Shown here: in pieces, positions 26,208 through 34,573 of the stretch | Layout of the letters: each line of letters starts with the position of its first letter | Position numbering within the stretch: the first letter of the stretch is position 1 | Source: an uncultured Bacilli bacterium | GTDB lineage: Bacteria; Bacillota_I; Bacilli_A; RF39; UBA660 | Direction: 5' to 3' | Assembly (NCBI GenBank): GCA_934096945.1 | Contig: CAKOND010000007.1 | Span: 1 to 64,000, forward strand | Length of the DNA stretch: 64,000 nucleotides | Notes under the pieces: generated by a model | What the model saw: only the letters and a program-made list of their open reading frames with translations | Told to the model about the DNA's origin: nothing | Database searches by the model: none | Position numbers and translations under genes: made by a program

Positions 26208-27173
26208 ATGAAGGAAATGTACAAAAAAATAATTAAAATAATCAAAAAATATGACAAAATAGTATTAGCTCGTCATATTAGTCCGGATCCAGATGCTATA
26301 GCTAGTGAGATAGCACTAAGAGATTCTATTAAATTAACATTTCCGAATAAAGAAGTATATGCAGTTGGCGCCGGAGTACATAAATTTAAATATTTAGGTG
26401 CTCTTGACAAACCTGACTTAAGTATATTAGAAAATTCATTATTAATAGTTTTAGATGTTCCAAATTTTTGCAGAGTAGATGGCATAAATGGTTTAGAATA
26501 TAGTGCAATTTTAAAAATTGATCATCATCCTGCTGAAGATATTATCGGTGATGTTGATTGGACAGATTCAACTAAATCAAGTACTTGTGAGATGATTGCT
26601 GAACTTCTTCTAAATAGCCCACTAGCAATGGACACTAAAATTGCTGAAGATTTATACGTAGGCATGGTTTTTGACAGTGATAGATTTTTACTACCTAACA
26701 CGAGTGCTGAAACATTAAAAACAGCATATGAACTTGTTAAAACAAGTAATATCAATTTTGTAAATCTATATGACAATCTATATGAAAGAAGTATAAACGA
26801 AGAAAAGTTTCGTGCATATTTAATAAATAATATTGAAATAACTGAAAATAAATTTGGTTTTATCTTTGTACCAAGTGAAGACTTAAAAAAATATAATGTT
26901 GAAACAACAAGTGTTTCAAATCAAGTTAATGACTTTTATTTCATTAAAGAACTTATGTGTTGGATGTTTGTAGTTTATGATGAAAGAAATGATATTTATA
27001 AAGCAAACATTCGAAGTCGTGGGCCATTTATCAATGAAGTAGCTGCAAAATATAATGGGGGAGGACATAAATTTGCATCAGGATGTAGAACTAGTGATTA
27101 CAAAGTAATTGAAGCTTTAGCTAAAGACTTAGATGCAACATGTAAAGCATATAATGATGAAGAAAATATCTAA
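26208..27173 (+). CDS. nrnA: DHH/DHHA1 nanoRNase / pAp phosphatase
   Basis: Degrades short oligoribonucleotides and in many species dephosphorylates pAp. 321 aa. The motif SPDPDAIASE (residues about 24-33, usually SPDGDAIGS), DHH in KIDHHPAED near residue 107, DSDRF near 160, and the DHHA1 motif GGGHKFASG near 285 are present. It overlaps recX at its 3' end. Confidence 0.93.
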   Translation: MKEMYKKIIKIIKKYDKIVLARHISPDPDAIASEIALRDSIKLTFPNKEVYAVGAGVHKFKYLGALDKPDLSILENSLLIVLDVPNFCRVDGINGLEYSAILKIDHHPAEDIIGDVDWTDSTKSSTCEMIAELLLNSPLAMDTKIAEDLYVGMVFDSDRFLLPNTSAETLKTAYELVKTSNINFVNLYDNLYERSINEEKFRAYLINNIEITENKFGFIFVPSEDLKKYNVETTSVSNQVNDFYFIKELMCWMFVVYDERNDIYKANIRSRGPFINEVAAKYNGGGHKFASGCRTSDYKVIEALAKDLDATCKAYNDEENI

Positions 27174-27921
27174 TATAAAAAAGAAAAATAACAAATATAT
27201 AATAACTCTAGGTGACAATACTCAGCTAGAGTTTTATAGTGATACACTAATTAAATATAATCTATTAAAACCTAGAGAACTAAGAGATTCAGAACTAAAA
27301 GAAATAATTAATTATAATAATTATTATGAGGCATTTAACAAGTCTTTAAAACTAATAGAGACTAAACAAAGGACAAAAAAGGAACTTAAAGATAAATTAA
27401 GAGGTTATTCACCAGATATAATAGATAAAGTTACTAAAAAGTTAGAAGAACTTGGCTATTTAAATGAAGAAAGCTATATAAAAAGTTATATAAATGATCA
27501 AATAAATCTTGGAACTAAAGGTCCAAATTATATAAAACGAGAATTAGAGAAGTTAGATCTAAGCACGGATTTGATAAAAGAAACACTTGATGAAGTTGAT
27601 AATAAAACATGGACAACTAAAATAGAAAAAATTATAAATAAAAAAATAAATACCAATAAGAAATTAAGCAAAAACAATCTTCTTTTAAAAATAAAAAAAG
27701 ATTTAATTAATCTGGGCTTTGATATAGACATGATTAATAATATTGTAAATAGTGTAGAAATTAAAGAAGATGACGAAACACTAGAAAAAGAATATCAAAA
27801 AGAATATAAGAAGCTAAGTAGAAAATATGAAGATAAAGAACTAGAAATAAAATTAAAATATAATCTATATAAAAAAGGCTTTAATTTAAGTAATATAGAA
27901 AAAATGATTAATAAGTACTAG
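27157..27921 (+). CDS. recX: RecX-family regulatory protein
   Basis: 254 aa, the long Firmicute form of RecX, which modulates RecA filaments. Tandem three-helix repeats are visible: ALKLIETKQRTKKELKDKL, KLEELGYLNEESYIKSYIND, GPNYIKRELEKL, LIKETLDEV. The start overlaps the nrnA 3' end in another frame. ATG at 27154 or 27157 are both possible. I prefer 27157 (MKKISNIKKK). Confidence 0.88.
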   Translation: MKKISNIKKKNNKYIITLGDNTQLEFYSDTLIKYNLLKPRELRDSELKEIINYNNYYEAFNKSLKLIETKQRTKKELKDKLRGYSPDIIDKVTKKLEELGYLNEESYIKSYINDQINLGTKGPNYIKRELEKLDLSTDLIKETLDEVDNKTWTTKIEKIINKKINTNKKLSKNNLLLKIKKDLINLGFDIDMINNIVNSVEIKEDDETLEKEYQKEYKKLSRKYEDKELEIKLKYNLYKKGFNLSNIEKMINKY

Positions 27922-27973
27922 ATTATCATAAAAAAAATTGATATAATATTCTTAACAAATGGGTGATGCGAAT

Positions 27974-28885
27974 ATGAAAAAAATTAAATATGTATTATTA
28001 TTTTTAATATGTTTTGTTTTAAATTCTGGAGTGGTATTTGCTAATACGTGTTCAGTTAAATCAGAAATTACCGTAAAAAATCAAGATTACACTTTAGTAA
28101 CAGACTTAAAAATGGATGAAGAAGATAAGAAGAGTATTTCCATGTCTGTTCAGGTATACGATGAGTATATTAAGCAATATGTTACGTATGATGCCGAAGA
28201 AAAAGTTAGGGATGGTGAAGGTTTAACGTTATGTCCTGGTCCTTCGGATAACAGTTTTTGTGTAACCATATCAAATGATCAAATAGATGAATTATTTAAG
28301 CAAGAGGACTATCAAAAAGCACATCACACCTTTACTTGTCCGCAAAGCACATTCTCACTTGAAAAATTCAGTGATACCAGTTATAACCTAAAAATAGGTC
28401 CAAATGATAGTAGTGGCAGCGATGTTGATGGTTTACCAATAACTGCCATAAATTTTTGTAGCCCAGTAAGTGCAGATGGAACTCCAAACTATACATTACT
28501 TGTTTTTCAAGTTATTGGCTATATAATAATCATTATAAAAATATTAGTTCCAATAATTCTAATTGTTTTAGGAAGTATTGATTTAGGAAAAGCTACAGTG
28601 TCGGGGGATGACAAAATAATTATGGAAAAAGCAGTTAAATTTGGAATGAGAGTTTTAACGGGTGTAATTATCTTCTTTATTCCAACAATTTTAGACTTTT
28701 TCTTAAGTCTAGTAAGCGGTGTCAGCGAAACCATGGCCAATTATAGGCCATGCACCAATTGTATATTTTATCCAAATTCTAAGTGTAACGCTAGAAAGTT
28801 TAATTCTACAACACCCAATGACGATGGATCAAATAATAAAAATAACAAAGATAATATAAATAACCCAACTGTAGAAATAAAATAA
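27974..28885 (+). CDS. Exported membrane protein resembling T4SS-type pilins
   Basis: 303 aa. A signal peptide (MKKIKYVLLFLICFVLNSG...) is followed by about 150 cysteine-containing extracellular residues. Two membrane helices follow (VIGYIIIIIKILVPIILIVLG near 180-200, and VLTGVIIFFIPTILDFFLSL near 230-250) flanking the loop DLGKATVSGDDKIIMEKAVK. The two-helix module resembles VirB2/PF18895 pilin-like proteins of Firmicutes. No other secretion gene is nearby. Start at 27974 with GGGTGAT ribosome site. Confidence 0.6.
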   Translation: MKKIKYVLLFLICFVLNSGVVFANTCSVKSEITVKNQDYTLVTDLKMDEEDKKSISMSVQVYDEYIKQYVTYDAEEKVRDGEGLTLCPGPSDNSFCVTISNDQIDELFKQEDYQKAHHTFTCPQSTFSLEKFSDTSYNLKIGPNDSSGSDVDGLPITAINFCSPVSADGTPNYTLLVFQVIGYIIIIIKILVPIILIVLGSIDLGKATVSGDDKIIMEKAVKFGMRVLTGVIIFFIPTILDFFLSLVSGVSETMANYRPCTNCIFYPNSKCNARKFNSTTPNDDGSNNKNNKDNINNPTVEIK

Positions 28886-28887
28886 AT

Positions 28888-28936
28888 AAAAAAAGGCCAT
28901 TTTTTAGCATAAATTGCTAAATTTGGCTTTTTTTTA
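28888..28936 (+). terminator. Terminator after the pilin-like gene
   Basis: Stem AAAAAAGGCCA with TTTGGCTTTTTT, with an inner TTTAGCA...TGCTAAA hairpin. Confidence 0.75.
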
Positions 28937-28950
28937 GAAAAAAATTGTGT

Positions 28951-29019
28951 TATAATAAATCTATCAGTTTTAAGTGGGCAGGAAATCCCACTTTTATTAT
29001 TAGTTATGGAGGTGTTTTG
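28951..29019 (+). promoter_or_regulatory. rimP leader with conserved GTGGG/CCCAC hairpin
   Basis: An extended -10 (TGTTATAAT, TATAAT at 28951-28956) is followed by hairpin AAGTGGG (28972-28978)/CCCACTT (28988-28994). Such a hairpin at the start of rimP-nusA operons is a known Firmicute leader element (rimP leader). It may attenuate or stabilise the operon mRNA. Confidence 0.55.
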
Positions 29020-29271
29020 ATGCTAGTACTAGATAAACTTAAAATTGATTTACAAAAGGCTTTTGAAGAAACAGAAATAATTGTTGACGAGGTAACTTTT
29101 GAAGAAAAGGGAAAATATAAGTTTTTAACAGTGACTTTAGATAAAATTGGCGGCATTGATTTAGAAACGATAGTAGAAGCCACCAAAGTTGTAAATGAAG
29201 TAGTGGATAAAGCCAATATAACAGATGATAGCTACATATTAGATGTAGTAAGTAAAGAAAGAGGAGAGTAA
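29020..29271 (+). CDS. rimP: Ribosome maturation factor RimP, N-terminal domain only
   Basis: 83 aa, about half of the usual 150. The N-terminal alpha/beta domain is recognisable: IIVDEVTFEEKGKYKFLTVT, DKIGGIDLETIVEATKVVNE, DDSYILDVVSKERGE (normally DYxLEVSSPGxxRPL). The C-terminal SH3-like domain is absent. The natural stop lies 3 nt before nusA, so this is a clean short gene rather than a frameshift. Start at 29020 with GGAGGTG. The operon position supports the assignment. Confidence 0.85.
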   Translation: MLVLDKLKIDLQKAFEETEIIVDEVTFEEKGKYKFLTVTLDKIGGIDLETIVEATKVVNEVVDKANITDDSYILDVVSKERGE

Positions 29272-29274
29272 AAA

Positions 29275-30402
29275 ATGAGTAAACAACAATCAAGTGGAAA
29301 TGAATTAATTAAAGCATTAAATGTTTTAGTAGAAGAAAAAAACATAAGTCCAGATGTAGTTTTTGAAGCTTTACAATTAGCACTTCAAACTGCATACAAG
29401 AAAAATTTTAATTCCAAAACAAACGTTAGAGTAGATATCAATCGTGAAACTGGAGATATTAAAGTATATTCATACTATGTTGTAGTTCCTGAAATAAAGG
29501 AAGCTGAACTTGTCGAAGATGAAGAAGGAAACATAACAAGAGTTGAACCTGAAATTAATCGTGATGCTCAAATACTTTTGGAAGATGCTCAAAAGAAAGT
29601 ACCAAATATTAAAGTAGGTGAAACAATTGAAGAAGAAGTAACTCCAAAAGATTTTGGTAGAGTAGCTGCAGGCACAGCAAAACAAGTTGTAATGCAAAAA
29701 ATCAGAGAAGCAGAAAAAAATAGTGTAATTGAAGAATTTTCTGATAAACAAGATGAATTAATGATTGGTATGGTGGCAATGGAAGACCAAAATAACTACT
29801 ATATTGATTTAGGTAGAACCAGAGGAATACTTCCAAAAAGAGAAACAATACCTGGAGAACAAATAGTAATGGGTTCAAATATTAAAGTATATGTTAGCAA
29901 AGTTGAAAGTGGACCAAAAGGACCAATCATCAAATTATCAAGAAATAATTATGGATTTGTTAAAAGATTATTTGAACATGAAATACCTGAAGTTGCAAAT
30001 GGAACAATTGTTATTGCTGGTGTTGCTAGAGAACCTGGTATAAGAACAAAAGTAGCTTTATATTCAGTTAATGATAGAATTGATGCTATAGGTTCATGTA
30101 TCGGTGAACGTGGTTCAAGAATAGCTGGTATTTTAAGAGAACTAAAAGGTGAAAAAGTAGATTTAGTTTTATATAGTGAAGATGCTGCAGAATATATTAA
30201 AAATGCTATGACACCAGCCAAAGATGTAATAGTATCAATACCAGATGCTGAAGTTAGAAATGCTTTAGTTATTGTGGGTAGTGATAACTTATCAGCGGCC
30301 ATAGGTAAAAAGGGAAGCAATATTAAATTAGCTAGTAAATTAACCAAATATCATTTAGAAATTAAGACTATGGAAGAAATTCAACAAGCTGGTAACAAAT
30401 AA
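29275..30402 (+). CDS. nusA: Transcription termination/antitermination factor NusA
   Basis: 375 aa, the short Firmicute form without C-terminal repeats. Order: N-terminal RNA polymerase-binding domain (1-125), S1 domain (about 135-200, LIGMVAMEDQNNYYIDLGRTRGILP), KH1 and KH2 (IGSCIGERGSRIAGI, SAAIGKKGSNIKLA). Modulates pausing and termination. It overlaps ylxR by 1 nt. Confidence 0.97.
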   Translation: MSKQQSSGNELIKALNVLVEEKNISPDVVFEALQLALQTAYKKNFNSKTNVRVDINRETGDIKVYSYYVVVPEIKEAELVEDEEGNITRVEPEINRDAQILLEDAQKKVPNIKVGETIEEEVTPKDFGRVAAGTAKQVVMQKIREAEKNSVIEEFSDKQDELMIGMVAMEDQNNYYIDLGRTRGILPKRETIPGEQIVMGSNIKVYVSKVESGPKGPIIKLSRNNYGFVKRLFEHEIPEVANGTIVIAGVAREPGIRTKVALYSVNDRIDAIGSCIGERGSRIAGILRELKGEKVDLVLYSEDAAEYIKNAMTPAKDVIVSIPDAEVRNALVIVGSDNLSAAIGKKGSNIKLASKLTKYHLEIKTMEEIQQAGNK

Positions 30403-30659
30403 TGAAAAAAGTGCCAATGCGTTCTTGCATCATTACTAAAGAAAAACTACCAAAAAAAGAATTAATTAGAGTTGTTAGAACTCCCGAAGGAGAAATAGTA
30501 ATTGATGAAATAGGTAAAGCAAATGGTCGTGGAGCTTATTTAAAAAAAGATATTGAGGTTATAAAAAAAGCTAAAAATAATAAAGTATTAAATAGAGTAC
30601 TTGACGTAGAAGTACCTGAATCTATTTATGAAAAACTAGAAATAATAGTACAAAAATAA
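30402..30659 (+). CDS. ylxR: YlxR-family RNA-binding protein (RnpM)
   Basis: 85 aa. The conserved PMRSCIITKEKLPKKELIRVV and GKANGRGAYLKK segments define the DUF448/YlxR family, recently linked to RNase P modulation. Located, as usual, between nusA and infB. There is no ribosomal L7Ae-like gene (ylxQ) next to it, which is commonly present in Bacilli. Confidence 0.93.
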   Translation: MKKVPMRSCIITKEKLPKKELIRVVRTPEGEIVIDEIGKANGRGAYLKKDIEVIKKAKNNKVLNRVLDVEVPESIYEKLEIIVQK

Positions 30660-30676
30660 CGAAAGGTTGTGATTAA

Positions 30677-32785
30677 ATGAAAGTATCAGAGTATGCAAAT
30701 GATGTAAATTTATCTGTAGCAGAAATTTTAAAAAAATGTCATGAATTAGCAATTAATGTTAATACAAAAGATGATTATTTAACAGATGATGATATCATAA
30801 TGCTAGATAACACTATTAATTTAATTAGTACGGATGAAGAAATTACTTACGAAGAAGAGGAAGATATCGAAGATAAAGTAGATGAAATAATGACATCTTC
30901 CAAAGTAGATAAAACTATGAAAGAAAGTGTAAGTAAAGAAAAACTTAAGAAAAAAGATGCTAATAAACAAGAATTTAACATGTTAAAGAAAGAAATGTAC
31001 AAGCATAAAAATAAACTTATGAAAAATGAAACAGACGAAAATATTGTGCTTTACAAAAATGGCATGAGTGTTAGTGAATTTGCGAGTGTTTTAAATGTTG
31101 GTGGAGCAGAAATTATTAAAAAATTAATGGAAAATGGTTTAATGTTAAGTCTAAATGAGCCAATAGATTTTGAAAATGCAGAAATTATAGCACTTCTTTA
31201 CAATAAAACTTTAAAAAGAGAAGAAACACAAGATGTTACTAACTTTGAAGAATATGAAATAATAGATAAAGAGGAAGATTTAGTAAAAAGACCACCAATA
31301 GTAACGATAATGGGACATGTTGACCATGGTAAAACAACACTTCTTGACTATATAAGAAATACCCATGTAGTTGATAAAGAATTCGGGGGAATCACACAAC
31401 ATATCGGAGCTTATCAAACTAAATATAAAGATGAACTTATAACATTTATTGATACTCCAGGTCATGCAGCTTTTACAGAAATGCGCGCCAGAGGTGCATC
31501 AGTTACCGACATCGTAATTATAATAGTTGCAGCTGATGATGGGGTAAAACCACAAACGAAAGAAGCAGTTGATCATGCATTAAGTGCAAACGTACCAATT
31601 GTTGTTGCTGTTAATAAAATTGATAAACCAGATGCAAACATTGATAGAGTTTTAACAGAAATGGCAGAAATCGGAATAACGCCGGAAAGCTGGGGTGGAG
31701 ATATTCCATTTATAAATATATCTGCTCATACAGGTGAAGGAATTGATTTACTTCTTGAAACAATTCTTACAATTGCTGAAGTAAGTGAGTTAAAAGCTAA
31801 TCCAAATCGTTATGCAGTCGGAGCCGTTATTGAATCAAGACTTGATAAAAATGTTGGTGGTATTGCATCATTCCTAATTCAAAATGGAACACTTAGAATT
31901 GGTGACCCAATCGTTGTTGGAACAAGTTATGCTAAAGTAAGAACAATGAAAAACGATCGTGGTGAATCAGTTGTTGAAGCCGGACCATCAACACCAGTTG
32001 AAATAACAGGTTTGACTGAAAATCCAGCAGCAGGTGATAAATTTATGGCTTTTGAAACAGAAGCAGAAGCTAAATCTGTAGCAGAAAAAAGAAAAGACGC
32101 TGCTAAAATGAATGCTGGTAAAGATAAAAAAGTATCACTTGATGATTTATTTGCAAGAGTTGATGCTGGAAATAAAGAAATTAATGTTGTCTTAAAAGCC
32201 GATGTTCGTGGTTCCGAAGAAGCAGTAAAAAATGCCTTAGAAAAAATCAAAGAACAAGATGTTTCTGTTAAAGTTATAAGAAGTGGTATTGGTGCTATTA
32301 CAGAGTCCGATGTAGTTTTAGCTAGTGCATCAAATGCTATCATAATTGGTTTTAACGTTGTAGCATCATCTAGTGCTAAAGATATAGCCAAAGACAACAA
32401 TATTGATATAAGATTATATACAATTATCTATAAGCTTGTCGAAGATATCGAAGCTGCTATAAATGGTATGTTAGATCCAGAATTTGAAGAAAAAATACTT
32501 GGTGAAGCTGAAATTAGAAAAATATTTAAGTTTTCTAAAATTGGTAACATTGCTGGTTCCTATATTACAAGTGGTACAGTAAAAAATGGTGCTCTTGCTC
32601 GTGTTATACGTGATGGTGTAGTAATTGCTAGTGATGAAAAAATAGCATCCCTTCAAAGAGAAAAAGACACAGTTAAAGAAGTTAAAAAAGGTTTTGAATG
32701 TGGTATTACTTTGGAAAAATTTAATGATTTTAAAGAAGGCGATACTATCGAAGCTTATGAAATGATCGAGGTAAAACATGCCTAA
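30677..32785 (+). CDS. infB: Translation initiation factor IF-2
   Basis: GTPase that places fMet-tRNA on the small subunit. 702 aa. N-terminal IF2_N modules (residues 1-50, and about 125-175 SVSEFASVLNVGGAEIIKKL). The G domain has GHVDHGKTT (near 212), DTPGHAAFT, and NKIDKPD. The C-terminal domains II-IV are complete. The last 8 nt overlap rbfA. Confidence 0.98.
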   Translation: MKVSEYANDVNLSVAEILKKCHELAINVNTKDDYLTDDDIIMLDNTINLISTDEEITYEEEEDIEDKVDEIMTSSKVDKTMKESVSKEKLKKKDANKQEFNMLKKEMYKHKNKLMKNETDENIVLYKNGMSVSEFASVLNVGGAEIIKKLMENGLMLSLNEPIDFENAEIIALLYNKTLKREETQDVTNFEEYEIIDKEEDLVKRPPIVTIMGHVDHGKTTLLDYIRNTHVVDKEFGGITQHIGAYQTKYKDELITFIDTPGHAAFTEMRARGASVTDIVIIIVAADDGVKPQTKEAVDHALSANVPIVVAVNKIDKPDANIDRVLTEMAEIGITPESWGGDIPFINISAHTGEGIDLLLETILTIAEVSELKANPNRYAVGAVIESRLDKNVGGIASFLIQNGTLRIGDPIVVGTSYAKVRTMKNDRGESVVEAGPSTPVEITGLTENPAAGDKFMAFETEAEAKSVAEKRKDAAKMNAGKDKKVSLDDLFARVDAGNKEINVVLKADVRGSEEAVKNALEKIKEQDVSVKVIRSGIGAITESDVVLASASNAIIIGFNVVASSSAKDIAKDNNIDIRLYTIIYKLVEDIEAAINGMLDPEFEEKILGEAEIRKIFKFSKIGNIAGSYITSGTVKNGALARVIRDGVVIASDEKIASLQREKDTVKEVKKGFECGITLEKFNDFKEGDTIEAYEMIEVKHA

Positions 32786-33128
32786 GTACAAAATAGCTAG
32801 AATAGCTAGTGATATTCAAAGATATCTTGGTGATATTTTAATAAATGAAGTAAATGATGATATTTTAAAGCATATAACTATCACTGGTTGTGACTTAACA
32901 AATGATTTAAGCTATTGTAAAGTATATTTTACTTCATTTGACAACTTAGATAAATCAACTTTAGAAAAAGAAGTTAACGAAGCTGCACCATTCATGCGCG
33001 GAAAACTTAGTGAAAAACTAGAAATCAGACATACACCAGAACTAAAATTTATTTATGATAAATCGATTGCCTATGGTGAAAAAATTGAAAAAATAATAGA
33101 GTCAATAGACAAGGGGGAAATAAAATGA
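32778..33128 (+). CDS. rbfA: Ribosome-binding factor A
   Basis: 116 aa KH-like 30S maturation factor. RIASDIQRYLGDILINEVND, ITGCDLTNDLSYCKVYFT and LRIRHTPELKF-like KLEIRHTPELKFIYDKS are typical. It overlaps infB upstream and the next gene by 4 nt (ATGA type). Confidence 0.96.
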   Translation: MPKYKIARIASDIQRYLGDILINEVNDDILKHITITGCDLTNDLSYCKVYFTSFDNLDKSTLEKEVNEAAPFMRGKLSEKLEIRHTPELKFIYDKSIAYGEKIEKIIESIDKGEIK

Positions 33129-33706
33129 TTATAATGGTAAGTAAAATACCACCAAAATATAAACGGATAGTTCTAGAAGAATATTACAAGTTCTTTCAAT
33201 CAATAAATGGAGAAAAAGATATTTTAAATAAAAATCTTCGTTTTACAACTGATAAAAATAAATTAACTAATAAAGAATTAAGAAATGAGTCTTTCATGGA
33301 TGCTCTTAAAACTGTAGAAAATGATTATAACAATATTATATTTTTGTTAACATTCGAAGTTGATGGTAGCCTAACATCAGTTGCAAGAATACAATTAACA
33401 AAAGAAATAATTCGCATATGTGATATTGTTTATCTAAATTATCCAGATGATATAGAAAAATCAATGTTATTAAGTGAAATAATGCATAAAGTTGAAGAAA
33501 TGGCTAGTGTAAATAAACAAAATATCGATTTTGAAATTCCTTTAGAAGATGAATTAACTTTATGTTTTGCTAATGCGTACGGATTTGTTGATTTAACTCA
33601 AGATAATAGAATTTTTCGTGTACTCTTATTAACTAAAGTTATGAAAGAAAGAGAAATAAATGGACAAACTCTTAGTCGTAAACAAAAAAAAGAATCTAAC
33701 AAGTAG
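33125..33706 (+). CDS. GNAT-like protein of unknown function in the rbfA-truB operon
   Basis: 193 aa. The pattern IIFLLTFEVDGSLTSVARIQ...EIIRICDIVYLNYPDDIEKSMLLSEIMHKVEEMA resembles a GNAT fold (beta strands followed by a long helix). The acetyl-CoA pyrophosphate loop is not convincing. The C-terminal QTLSRKQKKESNK is coded by the same bases as the truB start: the overlap is 47 nt in another frame. The ribosome site AGGGGGA precedes the start. Its conserved-looking operon position suggests a ribosome or RNA-linked role, but this is inference. Confidence 0.7.
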   Translation: MIIMVSKIPPKYKRIVLEEYYKFFQSINGEKDILNKNLRFTTDKNKLTNKELRNESFMDALKTVENDYNNIIFLLTFEVDGSLTSVARIQLTKEIIRICDIVYLNYPDDIEKSMLLSEIMHKVEEMASVNKQNIDFEIPLEDELTLCFANAYGFVDLTQDNRIFRVLLLTKVMKEREINGQTLSRKQKKESNK

Positions 33707-34499
33707 AGATGTAGTTAATAATTTAACAAAAATATTTAATACCAAAAAAATAGGCCATACAGGAACTTTGGATCCACTTGCAACCGGGGTACTTGTATGC
33801 CTTTTTGGTAAATATACCAAACTAGTTGATTTGTTAACATCTTTAGATAAAGAATATATCGCCGAAATAAAGTTAGGCATAAAAACTGACACCGGAGATA
33901 TAACAGGTAAAATATTAGAAAATAAAAATTTTAATATAACTAAAGATAACATTATAAAAGTATTTGAAAAGTTTCCTAAAAAATATGAACAAACAGTGCC
34001 AAAATATTCAGCTATAAAAATAAATGGTAAAAAATTATATGAATATGCAAGAAATAATATTGAAATCGAACTACCAAAACGTGAAGTAAATATATTTTCT
34101 CTTGAGTTAATTAGTTTTGAAAAAGACATAATTAAATTTAAAACGCATGTTTCCAAAGGAACATACATTAGAAGCCTAATTGAAGACATTTGTGAAAAAC
34201 TAAAAACTATAGGAACCATGAATAATTTAATTAGGACTAAACAAGGAAATTTTGATATTAAAGATTCATATACTTTAGATAATATAAGAAATGGTAATTT
34301 TAAATTTCAAAACATTCACGAATTTTTAAAATATCCAAGTATAGAAATAAATGATGAACTAATTAAAATTATAAAAAATGGTGGTAAAATAAAAAATATT
34401 TATAAAATTGATAATAGGGTTATATTTACCTACCAAGGGAAAGATATAGCAATATATGAAAAAAATAATGAAACTTTAAAACCTTATATAATGTTTTAA
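33660..34499 (+). CDS. truB: tRNA pseudouridine(55) synthase
   Basis: 279 aa. Makes pseudouridine 55 in the T-loop of tRNAs. The N-terminal MDKLLVVNKKKNLTSRDVV and the catalytic GHTGTLDPLATGVL (Asp near residue 39) are conserved, as is KGTYIRSLIEDI. The start lies 47 nt inside the upstream gene. An ATG there fits the family N-terminus exactly. The C-terminal PUA-like part is short. Confidence 0.96.
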   Translation: MDKLLVVNKKKNLTSRDVVNNLTKIFNTKKIGHTGTLDPLATGVLVCLFGKYTKLVDLLTSLDKEYIAEIKLGIKTDTGDITGKILENKNFNITKDNIIKVFEKFPKKYEQTVPKYSAIKINGKKLYEYARNNIEIELPKREVNIFSLELISFEKDIIKFKTHVSKGTYIRSLIEDICEKLKTIGTMNNLIRTKQGNFDIKDSYTLDNIRNGNFKFQNIHEFLKYPSIEINDELIKIIKNGGKIKNIYKIDNRVIFTYQGKDIAIYEKNNETLKPYIMF

Positions 34500-34526
34500 A
34501 GTTTTTTAAAATTATTCTAAAAACAA

Positions 34527-34555
34527 TTGTACATAATATTAATATATGATAAGAT
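34527..34555 (+). promoter_or_regulatory. Promoter of the SNF2 helicase gene
   Basis: TTGTAC (34527-34532), 17 bp, TAAGAT (34550-34555). Confidence 0.6.
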
Positions 34556-34573
34556 AAAAAAAGGAGGTAAAAC

